Source of the DNA: Crateriforma conspicua
Lineage (GTDB): Bacteria > Planctomycetota > Planctomycetia > Pirellulales > Pirellulaceae
Reading direction: 5' to 3'
DNA: 64,000 bases
Assembly: GCF_007752935.1 (NCBI RefSeq)
Contig: NZ_CP036319.1
Location: forward strand, 2,418,001 to 2,482,000
Positions 34,101-46,438 of this stretch are shown one piece after another. Each line of letters begins with the position of its first letter. Within the stretch, counting starts at the first letter, position 1. The notes beneath the pieces are model-generated. The model was given only the letters and a program-made list of their open reading frames with translations, was not told the DNA's origin and did no database searches. Position numbers and translations under genes: made by a program.

Positions 34101-35144
34101 TTGGGGTTCGTCGAATCCAGTGACGCCAAGCCCGCCGGGGCGGAAAAGTGGGTTCAGCACTTGCGGAACCGTCCCGCCGATCGGCCGTTCTTCGCCTGGT
34201 TCGCTTCGCATGATGCCCACCGGGCGTTCGAGATCACCGACGACGCGCCGGTATACGATCCCCAGCAAGTGCAGGTGCCGCCGATGATGTTCGACGGTCC
34301 GGAAACGCGGGCCGAGCTGGCCGGCTTTTATCACGAAGTCAGTCGGACGGATCACTTCTTGGGCAAGGTCATGGACGAACTGCAGCGTCAGGGCATCGCC
34401 GAGAATACCTACCTGGTGTATTGCAGCGACAACGGTCGGCCGTTTCCCCGGTGCAAGACGTATCTGTATGACAGCGGCATTCAAACCCCTTTGGTCGTCG
34501 CGGGCCCCGGGGTCGCCGTCGGACGGACCGAGTCGTTGGTCAGCTCGATCGACTATGCGGGAACGTTTTTGGAATTGGCGGGGCTGGAGCATCCGGACAC
34601 CGTTCAGGGCGTCAGTCTGGTGGACGTGTTCCAGGATCCCGACGCTCGCGTGCGTGACGTGGCGTTTGCCGAAAGAAACTGGCACGTTTACCAGAACCAC
34701 CAACGCGCCGTTCGTGCGGGCGATTGGTTGTACATTTGGAACGCTTGGCCGGACCGATACAGCGTCGCCGGAGAGAGTTCGTCGTACGTGTTTGCCGCGG
34801 TCCGCGAACTTTGGCAGGCGGCCGAGCGCGGCAAGCTGAACGACGCCCAGGCCCTGCTGACCCTGCCCCAACAGCCGGCGGAGATGCTGTTCAACGTTCG
34901 CAACGATCCCTGCCAATTCGACAACTTGGCCGACGAAGCTCGCTATGCCGAAACCCTGGGCACGATGCGACAGCTGTTTCGTCAGTGGGAGCGTGAGACC
35001 GGTGACTGTGTGCCGCAGCACCCCACGCCCGACCGGCAATCGCTTCACAAAGGCGGCGGTGGGAACACCGAACGAGGTCAACAGCCGGGGCAGGCCAACG
35101 GCGCGATGAAGATCAATGCGGCGGGCCCGGTATGGATCGACTGA
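31137..35144 (+). CDS. Secreted GH127-like (DUF1680) glycosidase fused to discoidin domain and sulfatase
   Basis: About 1335 residues, exported (MSPRTWLIAFLAVGSVPVV... signal region). Residues about 45-610 are a DUF1680/GH127-type (alpha/alpha)6 barrel, a group including beta-L-arabinofuranosidases; the zinc-site residues are visible as Glu352 and Cys354 (SELCTAVEM) and the cysteine cluster at 434, 435 and 437 (PCCTCNLHQG). About 720-870 is an F5/8 type C sandwich (QWIEIRFDGPRELRSLGVYFYDD). From about 885 an S1 sulfatase begins (NFVFLITDDISPDDLSIYG), with formylglycine signature C-S-P-S-R at Cys932, resembling N-sulfoglucosamine sulfohydrolases. ATGs at 31137 and 31152 are both possible starts; 31137 is used, with a pyrimidine-rich leader and no Shine-Dalgarno site. 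Confidence 0.88.
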   Translation: MLLRFMSPRTWLIAFLAVGSVPVVTPVLCSAADRTIDGDGPVDPVFNRAPLAAKPYSELPLGSIQPCGWLRDELQRMADGMTGHLDQWYPEVCGDRNAWLGGDGDTWERGPYWIDGLYPLAKLLDDRDLEAKAMRWIEWTLANQRESGQIGPYGIKSADRTVPPPRGAQVLKPDDWWPRMVMLKILQQHYMATGDPRVIESLTRYFRFQLSELPKRPLHDPDNPASGSWWAAQRGGDNLMVVLWLYNVTGDAFLLELADLIHQQTVPVTDWFSPGVDNMIRRRGDQGDALHCVNLAQMMKTPVIRWQQDQDDRHLAAVANAFADIRTFHGQPHGLYGGDEAMHGDAPERGSELCTAVEMMYSLEKMFEITGDVSFGDRLEKIAFNALPTQCTDDHHARQYFQQTNQVQCTFGSRDFFNDHGDRVVYGLVSGYPCCTCNLHQGWPKFAQHLWMASADGGLAAVAYAPSVVTTRVDGNRSVTLSTDTGYPFHSDVAIDVSVDSGAVSFPLHVRIPAWAEGAQVRVNEGAMQSVDAGTMHVLARRWESGDRVELHFPMPLRSTTWFARSKAIERGPLVFALDVPARWDEVVQPRPDGVPETAMHRGYREAHPTQRWNYALPGAVVNQPDANVQVDVADSIPDNPWTSETAPVRLTTVGIRLSEWTVHRNSAAVPPLSPVDLPKDFQRDEIALIPYGATTLRVTEFPWVRNADASLAFTPDQWKFSRAFASYTHPNNTADAVRMPIQPVSSSDKSRPRWTSWPQRGQDQWIEIRFDGPRELRSLGVYFYDDQRGIRPPGNWTVQTDDGDGWKDVTLPAGATYTAKADQYNDVDLGGIVTRAVRLSLQPSGTDKCIGVMDVRVDSRPADPSSASKEDSQAGATSADPRPNFVFLITDDISPDDLSIYGNDFVSTPNLKRLADRGLVFDNAYLTISSCSPSRCSMITGRYPHNTGASELHLTLPDDQTTFVQLLRDAGYHTMISGKNHMAPPQQLGFVESSDAKPAGAEKWVQHLRNRPADRPFFAWFASHDAHRAFEITDDAPVYDPQQVQVPPMMFDGPETRAELAGFYHEVSRTDHFLGKVMDELQRQGIAENTYLVYCSDNGRPFPRCKTYLYDSGIQTPLVVAGPGVAVGRTESLVSSIDYAGTFLELAGLEHPDTVQGVSLVDVFQDPDARVRDVAFAERNWHVYQNHQRAVRAGDWLYIWNAWPDRYSVAGESSSYVFAAVRELWQAAERGKLNDAQALLTLPQQPAEMLFNVRNDPCQFDNLADEARYAETLGTMRQLFRQWERETGDCVPQHPTPDRQSLHKGGGGNTERGQQPGQANGAMKINAAGPVWID

Positions 35145-35252
35145 CGCCGATGCGTCAAAACGGTGGGGCCACCGAGGGCCTTGCCAATCAATGTGGCCCC
35201 GCCGTCCGCGGTGCTTTGGAAACACGTCACCTTGCGAAAAGTCGCCCCAGCT

Positions 35253-36086
35253 ATGTTCTGTTCGTCACATCATTCATGGATTCGATGCATCGTTCCCGCA
35301 CTGGTCTTGCCGCTGGTGGTTTTTCCGGCCTTGGCCGGGGCGGCCGACGGTCGCGCCGAGGTCGACGCGGTGGAAACGCCTCAGGTGGCCGATGCGGAAC
35401 TGAAAATCCAGGCGACCGTCGTGTCCGATTTGCCGCACGGCGTGGTGCTGGCCCAGGGCGGTCAACAGAACGGGTATGCCCTGGGGTTTGATTACGGGCG
35501 TCCGGTCTTTTCGATTCGTCGCGACGGCAGCGTGACGGAGGTGGTCGGTCGCCAGGTGGTCATCGGCCGCGTGGATCTGACGATCAACTGGGACGCCGAC
35601 AACATGACGATCCAGGTCTTGGGGGGCGAGAAGATTCAGGCGAAGTCGCCCGGATTGCTGGCACGCCAACCCGGCGAACCGCTCAGCATCGGCCGCGACC
35701 GGGGCACGGCGGTGGGCAGCGACTGGGATCCCCAGGAATTCCGCGGCAAAGTGGTGTCGTGGGACGTCATGGTAGAGAGGGTGGCAGGGGAGCAGGTCGA
35801 CGGGGGACAGGAAGAGGAGAAGGTGGCAGGGGAGCAGGTCGACGGGGGACAGGAAGAGGAGAAGGTGACGGAGGAACAGGTTGACGGGGGACAGGAAGAG
35901 GAGAAGGTGGCAGGGGAGCAGGTTGACGGGGGACAGGAAGAGGAGAAGGTGACGGAGGAACAGGTTGACGGGGGACAGGAAGACGAGGGCGATGGGCCGA
36001 TAGAGGAATCGGCCGAGGAGTCAGGGTCCGACAGCCCTTCGTCTGAGAACCCGTCTCCTGAGGCCCCTTCGTCTGAGAGCCCCTGA
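35253..36086 (+). CDS. Secreted ConA-like domain protein with acidic repeat tail
   Basis: A 277-residue exported protein. Residues 1-31 are a signal peptide (MFCSSHHSWIRCIVPALVLPLVVFPALAGA). About 49-172 is a beta sandwich (SDLPHGVVLAQGGQQNGYAL, LLARQPGEPLSIGRD) homologous to the module that follows the sulfatase core at 14.2-14.6 kb. Residues 177-246 are five 14-residue acidic repeats of the type VAGEQVDGGQEEEK, and the tail is Ser/Pro/Glu-rich. The ATG at 35253 is chosen because the signal peptide begins there. It follows the GH127/sulfatase gene by 108 nt and may be its carbohydrate-binding partner. It lacks any catalytic domain I can recognise. Confidence 0.8.
   Translation: MFCSSHHSWIRCIVPALVLPLVVFPALAGAADGRAEVDAVETPQVADAELKIQATVVSDLPHGVVLAQGGQQNGYALGFDYGRPVFSIRRDGSVTEVVGRQVVIGRVDLTINWDADNMTIQVLGGEKIQAKSPGLLARQPGEPLSIGRDRGTAVGSDWDPQEFRGKVVSWDVMVERVAGEQVDGGQEEEKVAGEQVDGGQEEEKVTEEQVDGGQEEEKVAGEQVDGGQEEEKVTEEQVDGGQEDEGDGPIEESAEESGSDSPSSENPSPEAPSSESP
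35781..35990 (+). repeat. Five tandem 42-bp repeats, in frame
   Basis: Five directly adjacent 42-bp units encode 14 residues each. Units 1, 2 and 4 read VAGEQVDGGQEEEK; units 3 and 5 start VTEEQVDGG, and unit 5 ends QEDEG. Near identity at DNA level implies recent expansion. There are no spacers, so it is a coding minisatellite. Confidence 0.95.
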
Positions 36087-36499
36087 TTTGCGATCCCGCC
36101 GATCCGTGCATAAATCGGGCCAAATTTGTGGGCTTTCCCCTTTTCGGTCCAATCTTATCTTGCTAGGTTACCGCGGTGATTATCGGCCCCGGATTTGCGC
36201 ACTGCGTATTGCTTGATTCAGCCCTCTCCGGGCGGACGACTCTGTCCCGCCCCAAATACTGCCTGACGAGGTTTCCCGACGTGGGTCGGCCGCCATTGCG
36301 GTCTGACTTGGTGACGTCGCGGCGACTCCGCTGAACGTTCGCGCCGCAAACGCTTCGCACGCACGGATGACATTCTTCCCAATTCACGCAGCCCCGATTC
36401 TTGTTTCCGACCGCTTCGGCGGTGCCTGTCGTTAGATCCGACGCCGATTCTCCCTGACCCGAGCCAATCGTTTTTCCTCTTTGGAGCCACCCACCCACT
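36087..36499. other. Intergenic region before rpoB
   Basis: Should contain the rpoBC promoter and leader. I find no open frame with a family and no rplJ-rplL genes, which usually precede rpoB. No convincing attenuator hairpin with T run is seen. Confidence 0.5.
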
Positions 36500-40219
<3,720 letters not shown>

Positions 40220-40233
40220 TACGAGGTGAAAGG

Positions 40234-40269
40234 TAACGGCCCGGCGGCCCATCGGTCGGCCGGCCGTTA
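40234..40269 (+). other. Intercistronic hairpin between rpoB and rpoC
   Basis: TAACGGCC pairs with GGCCGTTA, and a bulged GGC/GCC continuation extends the stem around a 14-nt loop region. It lies 15 nt after the rpoB stop. There is no T tract, so complete termination is unlikely; an RNA processing or stability element is possible. Confidence 0.5.
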
Positions 40270-40327
40270 TCGATCAGCGACGTCCCAAACCAGTCACCTG
40301 AAACCCAAAACCTGACACCTTTCCATC

Positions 40328-43300
40328 ATGAGCATCGGCGAAACCAGCAATTACGATCGCATCAACGATTACGCCAGCGTTCGGATCTCGCTTGCCCGTC
40401 CCCAGGACATCAAAAGTTGGTCGTTCGGCGAAGTCAAAAAGCCGGAAACGATCAACTACCGGACCTATCGCCCGGAAAAAGACGGTCTGTTTTGCGAACG
40501 TATTTTCGGACCTGAAAAGGACTGGGAATGCGCCTGCGGTAAATACCGCGGGATGAAATACAAGGGCATGATCTGTGACCGTTGTGGCGTGAAAGTCACA
40601 CACAGCCGTGTCCGCCGCAAGCGAATGGGCCACATCGAATTGGCCGCGCCGGTCGTGCACATTTGGTTCTTCAAAGCCATGCCGTCGCGACTGGGTAACC
40701 TGTTGGCAATGAAGACCAGTTCGCTGGAAAAAGTCATTTACTTCCAAGATTACGTCGTGATCGACAAGGGATCGACGGACCTGGAAGAACAGCAACTGTT
40801 GACCGAAGAGGAATACCGCGCCGCGCGGACGCAGTACGGACCCGGTTCGTTCGAAGCCGACATGGGCGCCGAGGCGGTCCGCAAGCTGTTGAACAAATTG
40901 AACTTGGTTGAATTGTCCGATCAGTTGCGCAAAGAGCTGGATGAAACCGGCAGCAAGCAAAAGAAAAAGGACCTGATCAACCGACTGAAGATCGTCGAAT
41001 CGATCCGTGACAGCGACAACCGTCCGGAATGGATGGTGCTGGACGTGATCCCCGTGATCCCGCCGGATCTGCGTCCGTTGGTCTTGTTGGACAGCGGTAA
41101 CTTCGCCACCAGCGATTTGAACGACCTGTATCGACGGATCATCAACCGGAACAACCGGCTGCGCAAGCTGGTCGATCTGAACGCGCCGGAAGTCATCATT
41201 CGCAACGAAAAGCGGATGTTGCAACAGTCCGTCGATGCGTTGTTCGACAACAACCGCTGCAAGCGTCCGGTGTTGGGATCATCCAACCGTCCGCTGAAAT
41301 CCTTGACCGACATGATCAAGGGGAAACAAGGTCGTTTCCGCGAGAACCTGTTGGGTAAGCGTGTCGATTACTCGGCACGTAGCGTGATCGTGGTCGGTCC
41401 GCGTCTGAAGCTGCACCAGTGTGGTTTGCCCAAGAAGATCGCACTGGAACTGTACCAACCGTTCATCATCCGTCGCCTGAAGGAACTGGGCCACGCCGAC
41501 ACGATCAAGTCGGCCAAGAAGATGCTGGAGCGGAAGGATGAAGAGGTCTGGGATATCCTGGAACAAGTCATCACCAACCACCCCGTGTTGCTGAACCGGG
41601 CCCCGACGCTTCACCGGATGGGGATCCAAGCGTTCGAACCGACCTTGGTGGAAGGCAACGCGATCCACCTACACCCGTTGGTTTGCAAAGGCTTCAACGC
41701 CGACTTCGACGGTGACCAGATGGCGGTCCACTTGCCGCTTTCGATCGAAGCCCAGGTGGAAGCCCACACGTTGATGATGTCGACCAACAACGTGTTCGCG
41801 CCGTCCAACGGTAAGCCGATCATGAGCCCGTCGCAGGACATCGTCATGGGTTGCTATTACGCGACCTGTGAATTGCCCGGTCGCCCCGGCGAAGGCATGG
41901 TGTTCGGGACGTTCGAAGAAGTCGAAATGGCGTTGGCCCAGGGCAAGGTGGAACTGCACACCAAGATCAAGATGCGGTTGCCCAAGTACCAGCGTCTGAA
42001 AACCGAAGACGACAGCGCCAAGTACGGTGCGGTGATCGAAACCACGCCGGGCCGCGTTCGCTTCAACGAAATGCTGCCCAAGGGCATGGACTTTTACAAC
42101 AAAGCCATGCGAAGCAGTGATTTGGCCGAATCGATCAGTGATTGTTACCAACGGCTGGGACGTCGCGCGACGATCCACTTGTTGGACGACATGATGCAGA
42201 TGGGCTTCCGCGAATCGACCCGCAGCGGTCTGTCGTTCGCGACCGACGACTTGGTGACCCCCGATACCAAGCAGGACTACATCAAGTCCGCGGAAAAGGA
42301 GGTCATGAAGTACAAGAAGGCCTATGATCGCGGTCAGATGACCGGCAAGGAGCGGTACAACCAGGTCTTGGACGCTTGGACCAACGCCCGCGAAGCCATC
42401 ACGAAAGACATGATGGAGGCGATGGAGAACGACATCCGCGAAGGCGGTTGGTATATCAACCCGGTGTACCTGATGTCGCACTCCGGTGCTCGGGGTGGTA
42501 TCGCCCAGATTCGTCAGCTGGCCGGGATGCGTGGTCTGATGGCCAAGCCCACCGGTGAAATCATCGAAACGCCTATCAAGGCGAACTTCCGCGAAGGCCT
42601 GTCGGTGCTGGAATACTTCAGTTCGACCCACGGTGCCCGAAAGGGTCTGGCCGATACCGCGCTGAAGACCGCCGACAGTGGTTACCTGACGCGGAAATTG
42701 GCCGACGTCGCGCAGAACGTCGTCATCACGATGGAAGACTGTGGCACGACCCAAGGGATCACCAAGGGTGTCGTGTACCGCGGCGAAAAGGTCGAAGTCC
42801 GCTTGGCCGATTCGATCAACGGTCGCGTCAGCCTGCAGTCGATCGTTAACCCGGTGACCGACGAAGTCATCGTGGCCGAGGGCGAAATGATCACTCCGGT
42901 CATTGCACGCAAGATCGAAGCGATGGGATTGGAAAAGATCCAAGTCCGGTCGCCCATGTGCTGCGATGCTCCGCTGGGTGTCTGTCGCCGCTGCTATGGC
43001 ATGGACATGTCCACCGGTGCGATGGTCGAAGAAGGCATGGCCGTCGGTATCATCGCCGCCCAGTCGATCGGTGAACCCGGTACGCAGTTGACCATGCGGA
43101 CGTTCCACATCGGTGGTTCTGTGTCCAAACAGGTCGAAGAGTCCGACATCAAGTCGAAGAAGGCCGGGAAGATCCGTTTGACCCGGATGCGAAGTGTCAC
43201 CAATACCAGTGGCCGCGACATCGCGTTGACGCGAAACGGCGAAATCATGCTGGTCGATGATCGCGATCGTGAAATCGAATCGTACGAAGTCCCGCTCGGT

Positions 43301-44677
43301 TCGACTTTGATGGTCAAGGACGGCGACACCGTCACCGCCGGTCAAATCCTGTGCGAATGGAACCCGTACGCGATTCCGATTCTGTCGGAAACGACCGGGA
43401 AGATTCGTTTCGAAGACGTCGTCGATGGCGAAACCGCGCGGACCGAACGCGAAGCGTCCGGTAACGAACGGGTGATGATCATCGACCACAAGGGTGACCT
43501 GCACCCGCAGATTGTGATCGAAGACGAAGACGGCAAGCCGTTGGACGTCCAGTACCTGCCCGAACGGGCGTCGATCAGCGTCAAAGAAGGCGTGGAAGTC
43601 ACCCCCGGTACGGTGCTGGCCGAAATGCCGCGTGAAGGTGGCGGTGTCCACGACATCACCGGCGGTCTGCCTCGGGTCACCGAGATCTTCGAAGCTCGTA
43701 AGCCCAAGGATCCGGCGGTGATCGCCGAGGTCGATGGTGAGGTCGAGATTTTGACCGAACGCAAACGCGGCAAGCGGACGATCATCGTTCGCAGCGAATC
43801 CGGGATCGAACGCGAACACTTGGTGCCGCACGGCAAGCACTTCCTGGTGCACAGCGGCGACATCGTCAAAGCCGGACAGGCACTGGTCGATGGCCCGCTG
43901 GTCCCGCACGACATCCTGCGTGTCAGTGGCGAGGAAGCCGTGCAGCAGTACTTGTTGCACGAAATCCAGCAGGTGTACCAATCGCAGCGTGTGGAAATCA
44001 ACGACAAGCACGCCGAAATCATCATCGCGCGAATGCTGCGAAAGGTGAAGATCGAAACCAGCGGCGATACCAACCTGTTGCCCGGCTTGGTCATGGACCG
44101 ATTCCAGTTCCGTCAAGCCAACCAGGAACTTTCCGGTCGCATCAAGATCAAGGATCCCGGCGACAGCGATTTCACCGAAGGTCAGATCATCCCGAAAGAA
44201 TTGTTGGAACAAACCAACGCCGAAATCGAAGCCTTGGGCGGCACACCCGCCAAGGGCAAGCGGCCCAAGAGTGCGACCGCATCGACCCAGTTGCTGGGGA
44301 TCACCAAGGCGGCGGTTCAGTCCAACAGTTTCATCAGTGCCGCGTCGTTCCAAGAAACCACCAAGGTGCTGACCGAGGCCGCTTTGGCCGGCAAGGTCGA
44401 CCGTCTGGTGGGTCTGAAGGAAAACGTGATTCTGGGTCACCTGATTCCGGCCGGTACCGGTTTCCGTGTCTTCCAGGAATCCGAGGTGAACTATCGCCGC
44501 GAAGCCCTGGAAGAACTGGCCAACGCCCCGGCACAGATGATGGAAGAAAGCTTCCCGCTGCTTAGCGAAGGGGCCGACGCATCGTCGACCGCCGAAGGGG
44601 CGACTCCCCAGCCCGCACCGGGGGAATTGGGTTCGACCGGCGAGACGCTGGACAGCCACAGCGGCGGACAAGACTGA
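40328..44677 (+). CDS. rpoC: RNA polymerase beta' subunit
   Basis: A 1449-residue subunit carrying the catalytic Mg site. The N-terminal zinc site is [19 protein letters not shown], the active site [12 protein letters not shown] is near residue 457, and the second zinc cluster is [12 protein letters not shown] near residue 878. The trigger loop region has [13 protein letters not shown]. The C-terminus reads [17 protein letters not shown] and then an acidic, low-complexity tail of about 50 residues. Size and order are standard. The ATG at 40328 begins with [14 protein letters not shown], close to the conserved start. A terminator lies 130 nt downstream. Confidence 0.99.
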   Translation: MSIGETSNYDRINDYASVRISLARPQDIKSWSFGEVKKPETINYRTYRPEKDGLFCERIFGPEKDWECACGKYRGMKYKGMICDRCGVKVTHSRVRRKRMGHIELAAPVVHIWFFKAMPSRLGNLLAMKTSSLEKVIYFQDYVVIDKGSTDLEEQQLLTEEEYRAARTQYGPGSFEADMGAEAVRKLLNKLNLVELSDQLRKELDETGSKQKKKDLINRLKIVESIRDSDNRPEWMVLDVIPVIPPDLRPLVLLDSGNFATSDLNDLYRRIINRNNRLRKLVDLNAPEVIIRNEKRMLQQSVDALFDNNRCKRPVLGSSNRPLKSLTDMIKGKQGRFRENLLGKRVDYSARSVIVVGPRLKLHQCGLPKKIALELYQPFIIRRLKELGHADTIKSAKKMLERKDEEVWDILEQVITNHPVLLNRAPTLHRMGIQAFEPTLVEGNAIHLHPLVCKGFNADFDGDQMAVHLPLSIEAQVEAHTLMMSTNNVFAPSNGKPIMSPSQDIVMGCYYATCELPGRPGEGMVFGTFEEVEMALAQGKVELHTKIKMRLPKYQRLKTEDDSAKYGAVIETTPGRVRFNEMLPKGMDFYNKAMRSSDLAESISDCYQRLGRRATIHLLDDMMQMGFRESTRSGLSFATDDLVTPDTKQDYIKSAEKEVMKYKKAYDRGQMTGKERYNQVLDAWTNAREAITKDMMEAMENDIREGGWYINPVYLMSHSGARGGIAQIRQLAGMRGLMAKPTGEIIETPIKANFREGLSVLEYFSSTHGARKGLADTALKTADSGYLTRKLADVAQNVVITMEDCGTTQGITKGVVYRGEKVEVRLADSINGRVSLQSIVNPVTDEVIVAEGEMITPVIARKIEAMGLEKIQVRSPMCCDAPLGVCRRCYGMDMSTGAMVEEGMAVGIIAAQSIGEPGTQLTMRTFHIGGSVSKQVEESDIKSKKAGKIRLTRMRSVTNTSGRDIALTRNGEIMLVDDRDREIESYEVPLGSTLMVKDGDTVTAGQILCEWNPYAIPILSETTGKIRFEDVVDGETARTEREASGNERVMIIDHKGDLHPQIVIEDEDGKPLDVQYLPERASISVKEGVEVTPGTVLAEMPREGGGVHDITGGLPRVTEIFEARKPKDPAVIAEVDGEVEILTERKRGKRTIIVRSESGIEREHLVPHGKHFLVHSGDIVKAGQALVDGPLVPHDILRVSGEEAVQQYLLHEIQQVYQSQRVEINDKHAEIIIARMLRKVKIETSGDTNLLPGLVMDRFQFRQANQELSGRIKIKDPGDSDFTEGQIIPKELLEQTNAEIEALGGTPAKGKRPKSATASTQLLGITKAAVQSNSFISAASFQETTKVLTEAALAGKVDRLVGLKENVILGHLIPAGTGFRVFQESEVNYRREALEELANAPAQMMEESFPLLSEGADASSTAEGATPQPAPGELGSTGETLDSHSGGQD

Positions 44678-44809
44678 TCGTCGGTTTCGCCGGACACCAA
44701 AAGCCGTCGGTGCCGATGGGGGCCGGCGGCAAGGTCCGGCGGTATTCCGCCAAGCCATTTCAGTTGCCCGGGGCTTTGCCCCAAGGCGACATTGAATGAA
44801 CTTTGAAAG

Positions 44810-44848
44810 CCCGGCAGGCACCCGTCATCGGTGGCCGCCGGGTTTTTT
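44810..44848 (+). terminator. Rho-independent terminator after rpoC
   Basis: CCCGGC pairs with GCCGGG, with a further inner GGCACC/GGTGGCC pairing in the loop, followed by six T at 44843-44848. It lies about 130 nt past the rpoC stop and separates rpoBC from the respiratory operon. Confidence 0.8.
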
Positions 44849-45596
44849 CATGCGCGGTGCGGTGAATCGGTATTTTGCGGTGCGGCCATTCGACGCAGGC
44901 GGGGTCGAAAGCAAGGGCGTGCAGGTCGTGCGGAATGGGCGATCCGGTGTGCGGATGTGGGTCAGGCGATGGGCCAGGATTGACCAGATTTTGCCGTATA
45001 TTGCGACGTCGTTATCCCAGGCCGCTGATCCCGAACTTGGGGCGAAAAGAAAAATGCGGCAGAATGTCGCGGAGCCGTGCGTGGCCTTGCCACGAACTCG
45101 GCTTCGCGGTGATACTGCCGACCCGCAACTGCGACAATTTTTCGTCGGCGATCGGTACGGACGACATCAGGAACGATGGCGGCCCGCATATGTCCCGCCC
45201 CTGGAATTGGGATCTTCCTTTTTCGGCGGCGTTGGCAGGATCGGTCAACGACGACTTGGCTTTGCGATCGGTAGTCCGGCGTGCCAGTGATGGCGGGTCG
45301 GCCGCGTGAAATGGCTTGGGCGATGCGTCGGCAATGATGCATTGAACCGGGCACCCCGACGCGGGCCTTACCGGTGAATCGTCAAGTGATGGCGTCGACC
45401 GCATCGCGGTTGATCCGGAAACCGATTGGACGTGGCGACGGCGCCGACGGTCGGGGACCGACGCGATGGCTGATCGGATGTGACCGCCGGCCGAAAAATC
45501 GCGTGTCCATGACCGGCCTGTCGCCGGTGCGGATGAATGGACACTGACAACGAATCTTGACCGAAACTTGAAGAAGCCTCTCTGAGGCGAACGAGC
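44849..45596. other. Long intergenic region before the act operon
   Basis: About 750 nt without a supported gene. Frames on both strands (for example 45012-45602 minus) give Arg/Ser/Pro-rich translations with no family and no ribosome site. It must contain the promoter of the ACIII operon. A small hairpin (ACCGGC...GCCGGT, 45512-45528) and another, GCCTC-TCT-GAGGC, just before actA are visible. No clear -35/-10 pair with proper spacing was found. Confidence 0.5.
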
Positions 45597-46283
45597 ATGC
45601 AACGGTTTCTGTTTCCCCGCTGGGTCAACCCTTTTCTAGCGGTGCTCGGTTTGGCCGCAATCGGCGGCGCGGGCTATGCCGCGGTGATGGGCGGTTTGAT
45701 TACCGACCCTGAAACGCTGAACGTCGGATACAAGCCGGAACAGCCGGTGCCGTTCAGCCACGCGCTGCACGCCGGCCAGTTGAAGATGGATTGTCGCTAT
45801 TGCCACAACACCGTCTTTGATGCGGCCCACGCGGCGGTGCCTCCGACGGCGACGTGCATCAATTGCCACAGCCCGGCCAACGCCGATGGCCAGACCGCAC
45901 TGGCGGCCGTCCGGACCGACAGCCCCAAGTTGTTGCCGATCCACGAAAGCTGGTTGACGGGCAAAAGCGTCGCTTGGAAACGCGTGCACAACCTGCCGGA
46001 ATACGTTTACTTCAACCACGCCGCCCACGTGAATTCCGGGGTCAGTTGCAAGACGTGTCACGGTCGGATCGACCAGATGGAAGTCGTCTATCAGCACGAG
46101 CAATTGTCGATGGCGTGGTGCATCGATTGTCACCGCAATTTCAAGAAGGAACTGCGGCCACAGGAATTCGTCACCAAGTTGGATTGGCAACCGCCGGCCG
46201 ACTGGGACGACGAAGCCATCGAGGCTCACGTTCAAGAGTTCAATATCAATCCACAAGTCCACTGTGCGGTGTGTCACCGCTGA
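45597..46283 (+). CDS. actA: Alternative complex III subunit A, pentahaem cytochrome c
   Basis: A 228-residue membrane-anchored cytochrome. One N-terminal hydrophobic helix (about 10-32) anchors it, and five CxxCH haem sites follow: CRYCH (66-70), CINCH (87-91), CKTCH, CIDCH and CAVCH at the very C-terminus. This matches the pentahaem ActA of ACIII, which passes electrons from the quinol-oxidising core to an outer cytochrome or oxidase. It opens the operon actA-actB-actC-actDE-actF, the ACIII gene order. Faces the periplasm. A GAGGCG ribosome-like site lies before the ATG. Confidence 0.94.
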   Translation: MQRFLFPRWVNPFLAVLGLAAIGGAGYAAVMGGLITDPETLNVGYKPEQPVPFSHALHAGQLKMDCRYCHNTVFDAAHAAVPPTATCINCHSPANADGQTALAAVRTDSPKLLPIHESWLTGKSVAWKRVHNLPEYVYFNHAAHVNSGVSCKTCHGRIDQMEVVYQHEQLSMAWCIDCHRNFKKELRPQEFVTKLDWQPPADWDDEAIEAHVQEFNINPQVHCAVCHR

Positions 46284-46438
46284 TCGGCCGCCCGGTGGCC
46301 TTCGCTGATTCGGTGGTCGGGGCGAATGACGCCACCGCCGAATCGCATCCAGGCAGCACGGCAATTTGCAAAGGATCGCCCCGCGGCGGTCAAAGCGTCA
46401 ACAAGCCAACTCCTTTCTGAATCGCAGACCAGTTCGAC

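Noticed and set aside
35781-35990. CRISPR-like array
   Set aside because: The 42-bp units are directly adjacent with no spacers and stay in the reading frame of a secreted protein.
44766-44782. Terminator hairpin GGGGC-TTTG-CCCC type close to the rpoC end
   Set aside because: No T run follows. The hairpin at 44810-44848 with six T is the better terminator.
41669-44821. A 1050-codon open frame antisense to rpoC
   Set aside because: rpoC is certain on the other strand. High GC with strong codon bias makes long antisense frames in this genome; the translation has no family and no ribosome site.
44980-45006. Sigma-70 promoter TTGACC...TATATT before actA
   Set aside because: Spacing between the two hexamer-like words is only about 11 nt, too short for a normal promoter.
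45012-45602. Possible gene in the gap before actA (minus strand)
   Set aside because: Arg/Ser/Pro-rich translation without family or ribosome site, overlapping an equally poor frame on the other strand.
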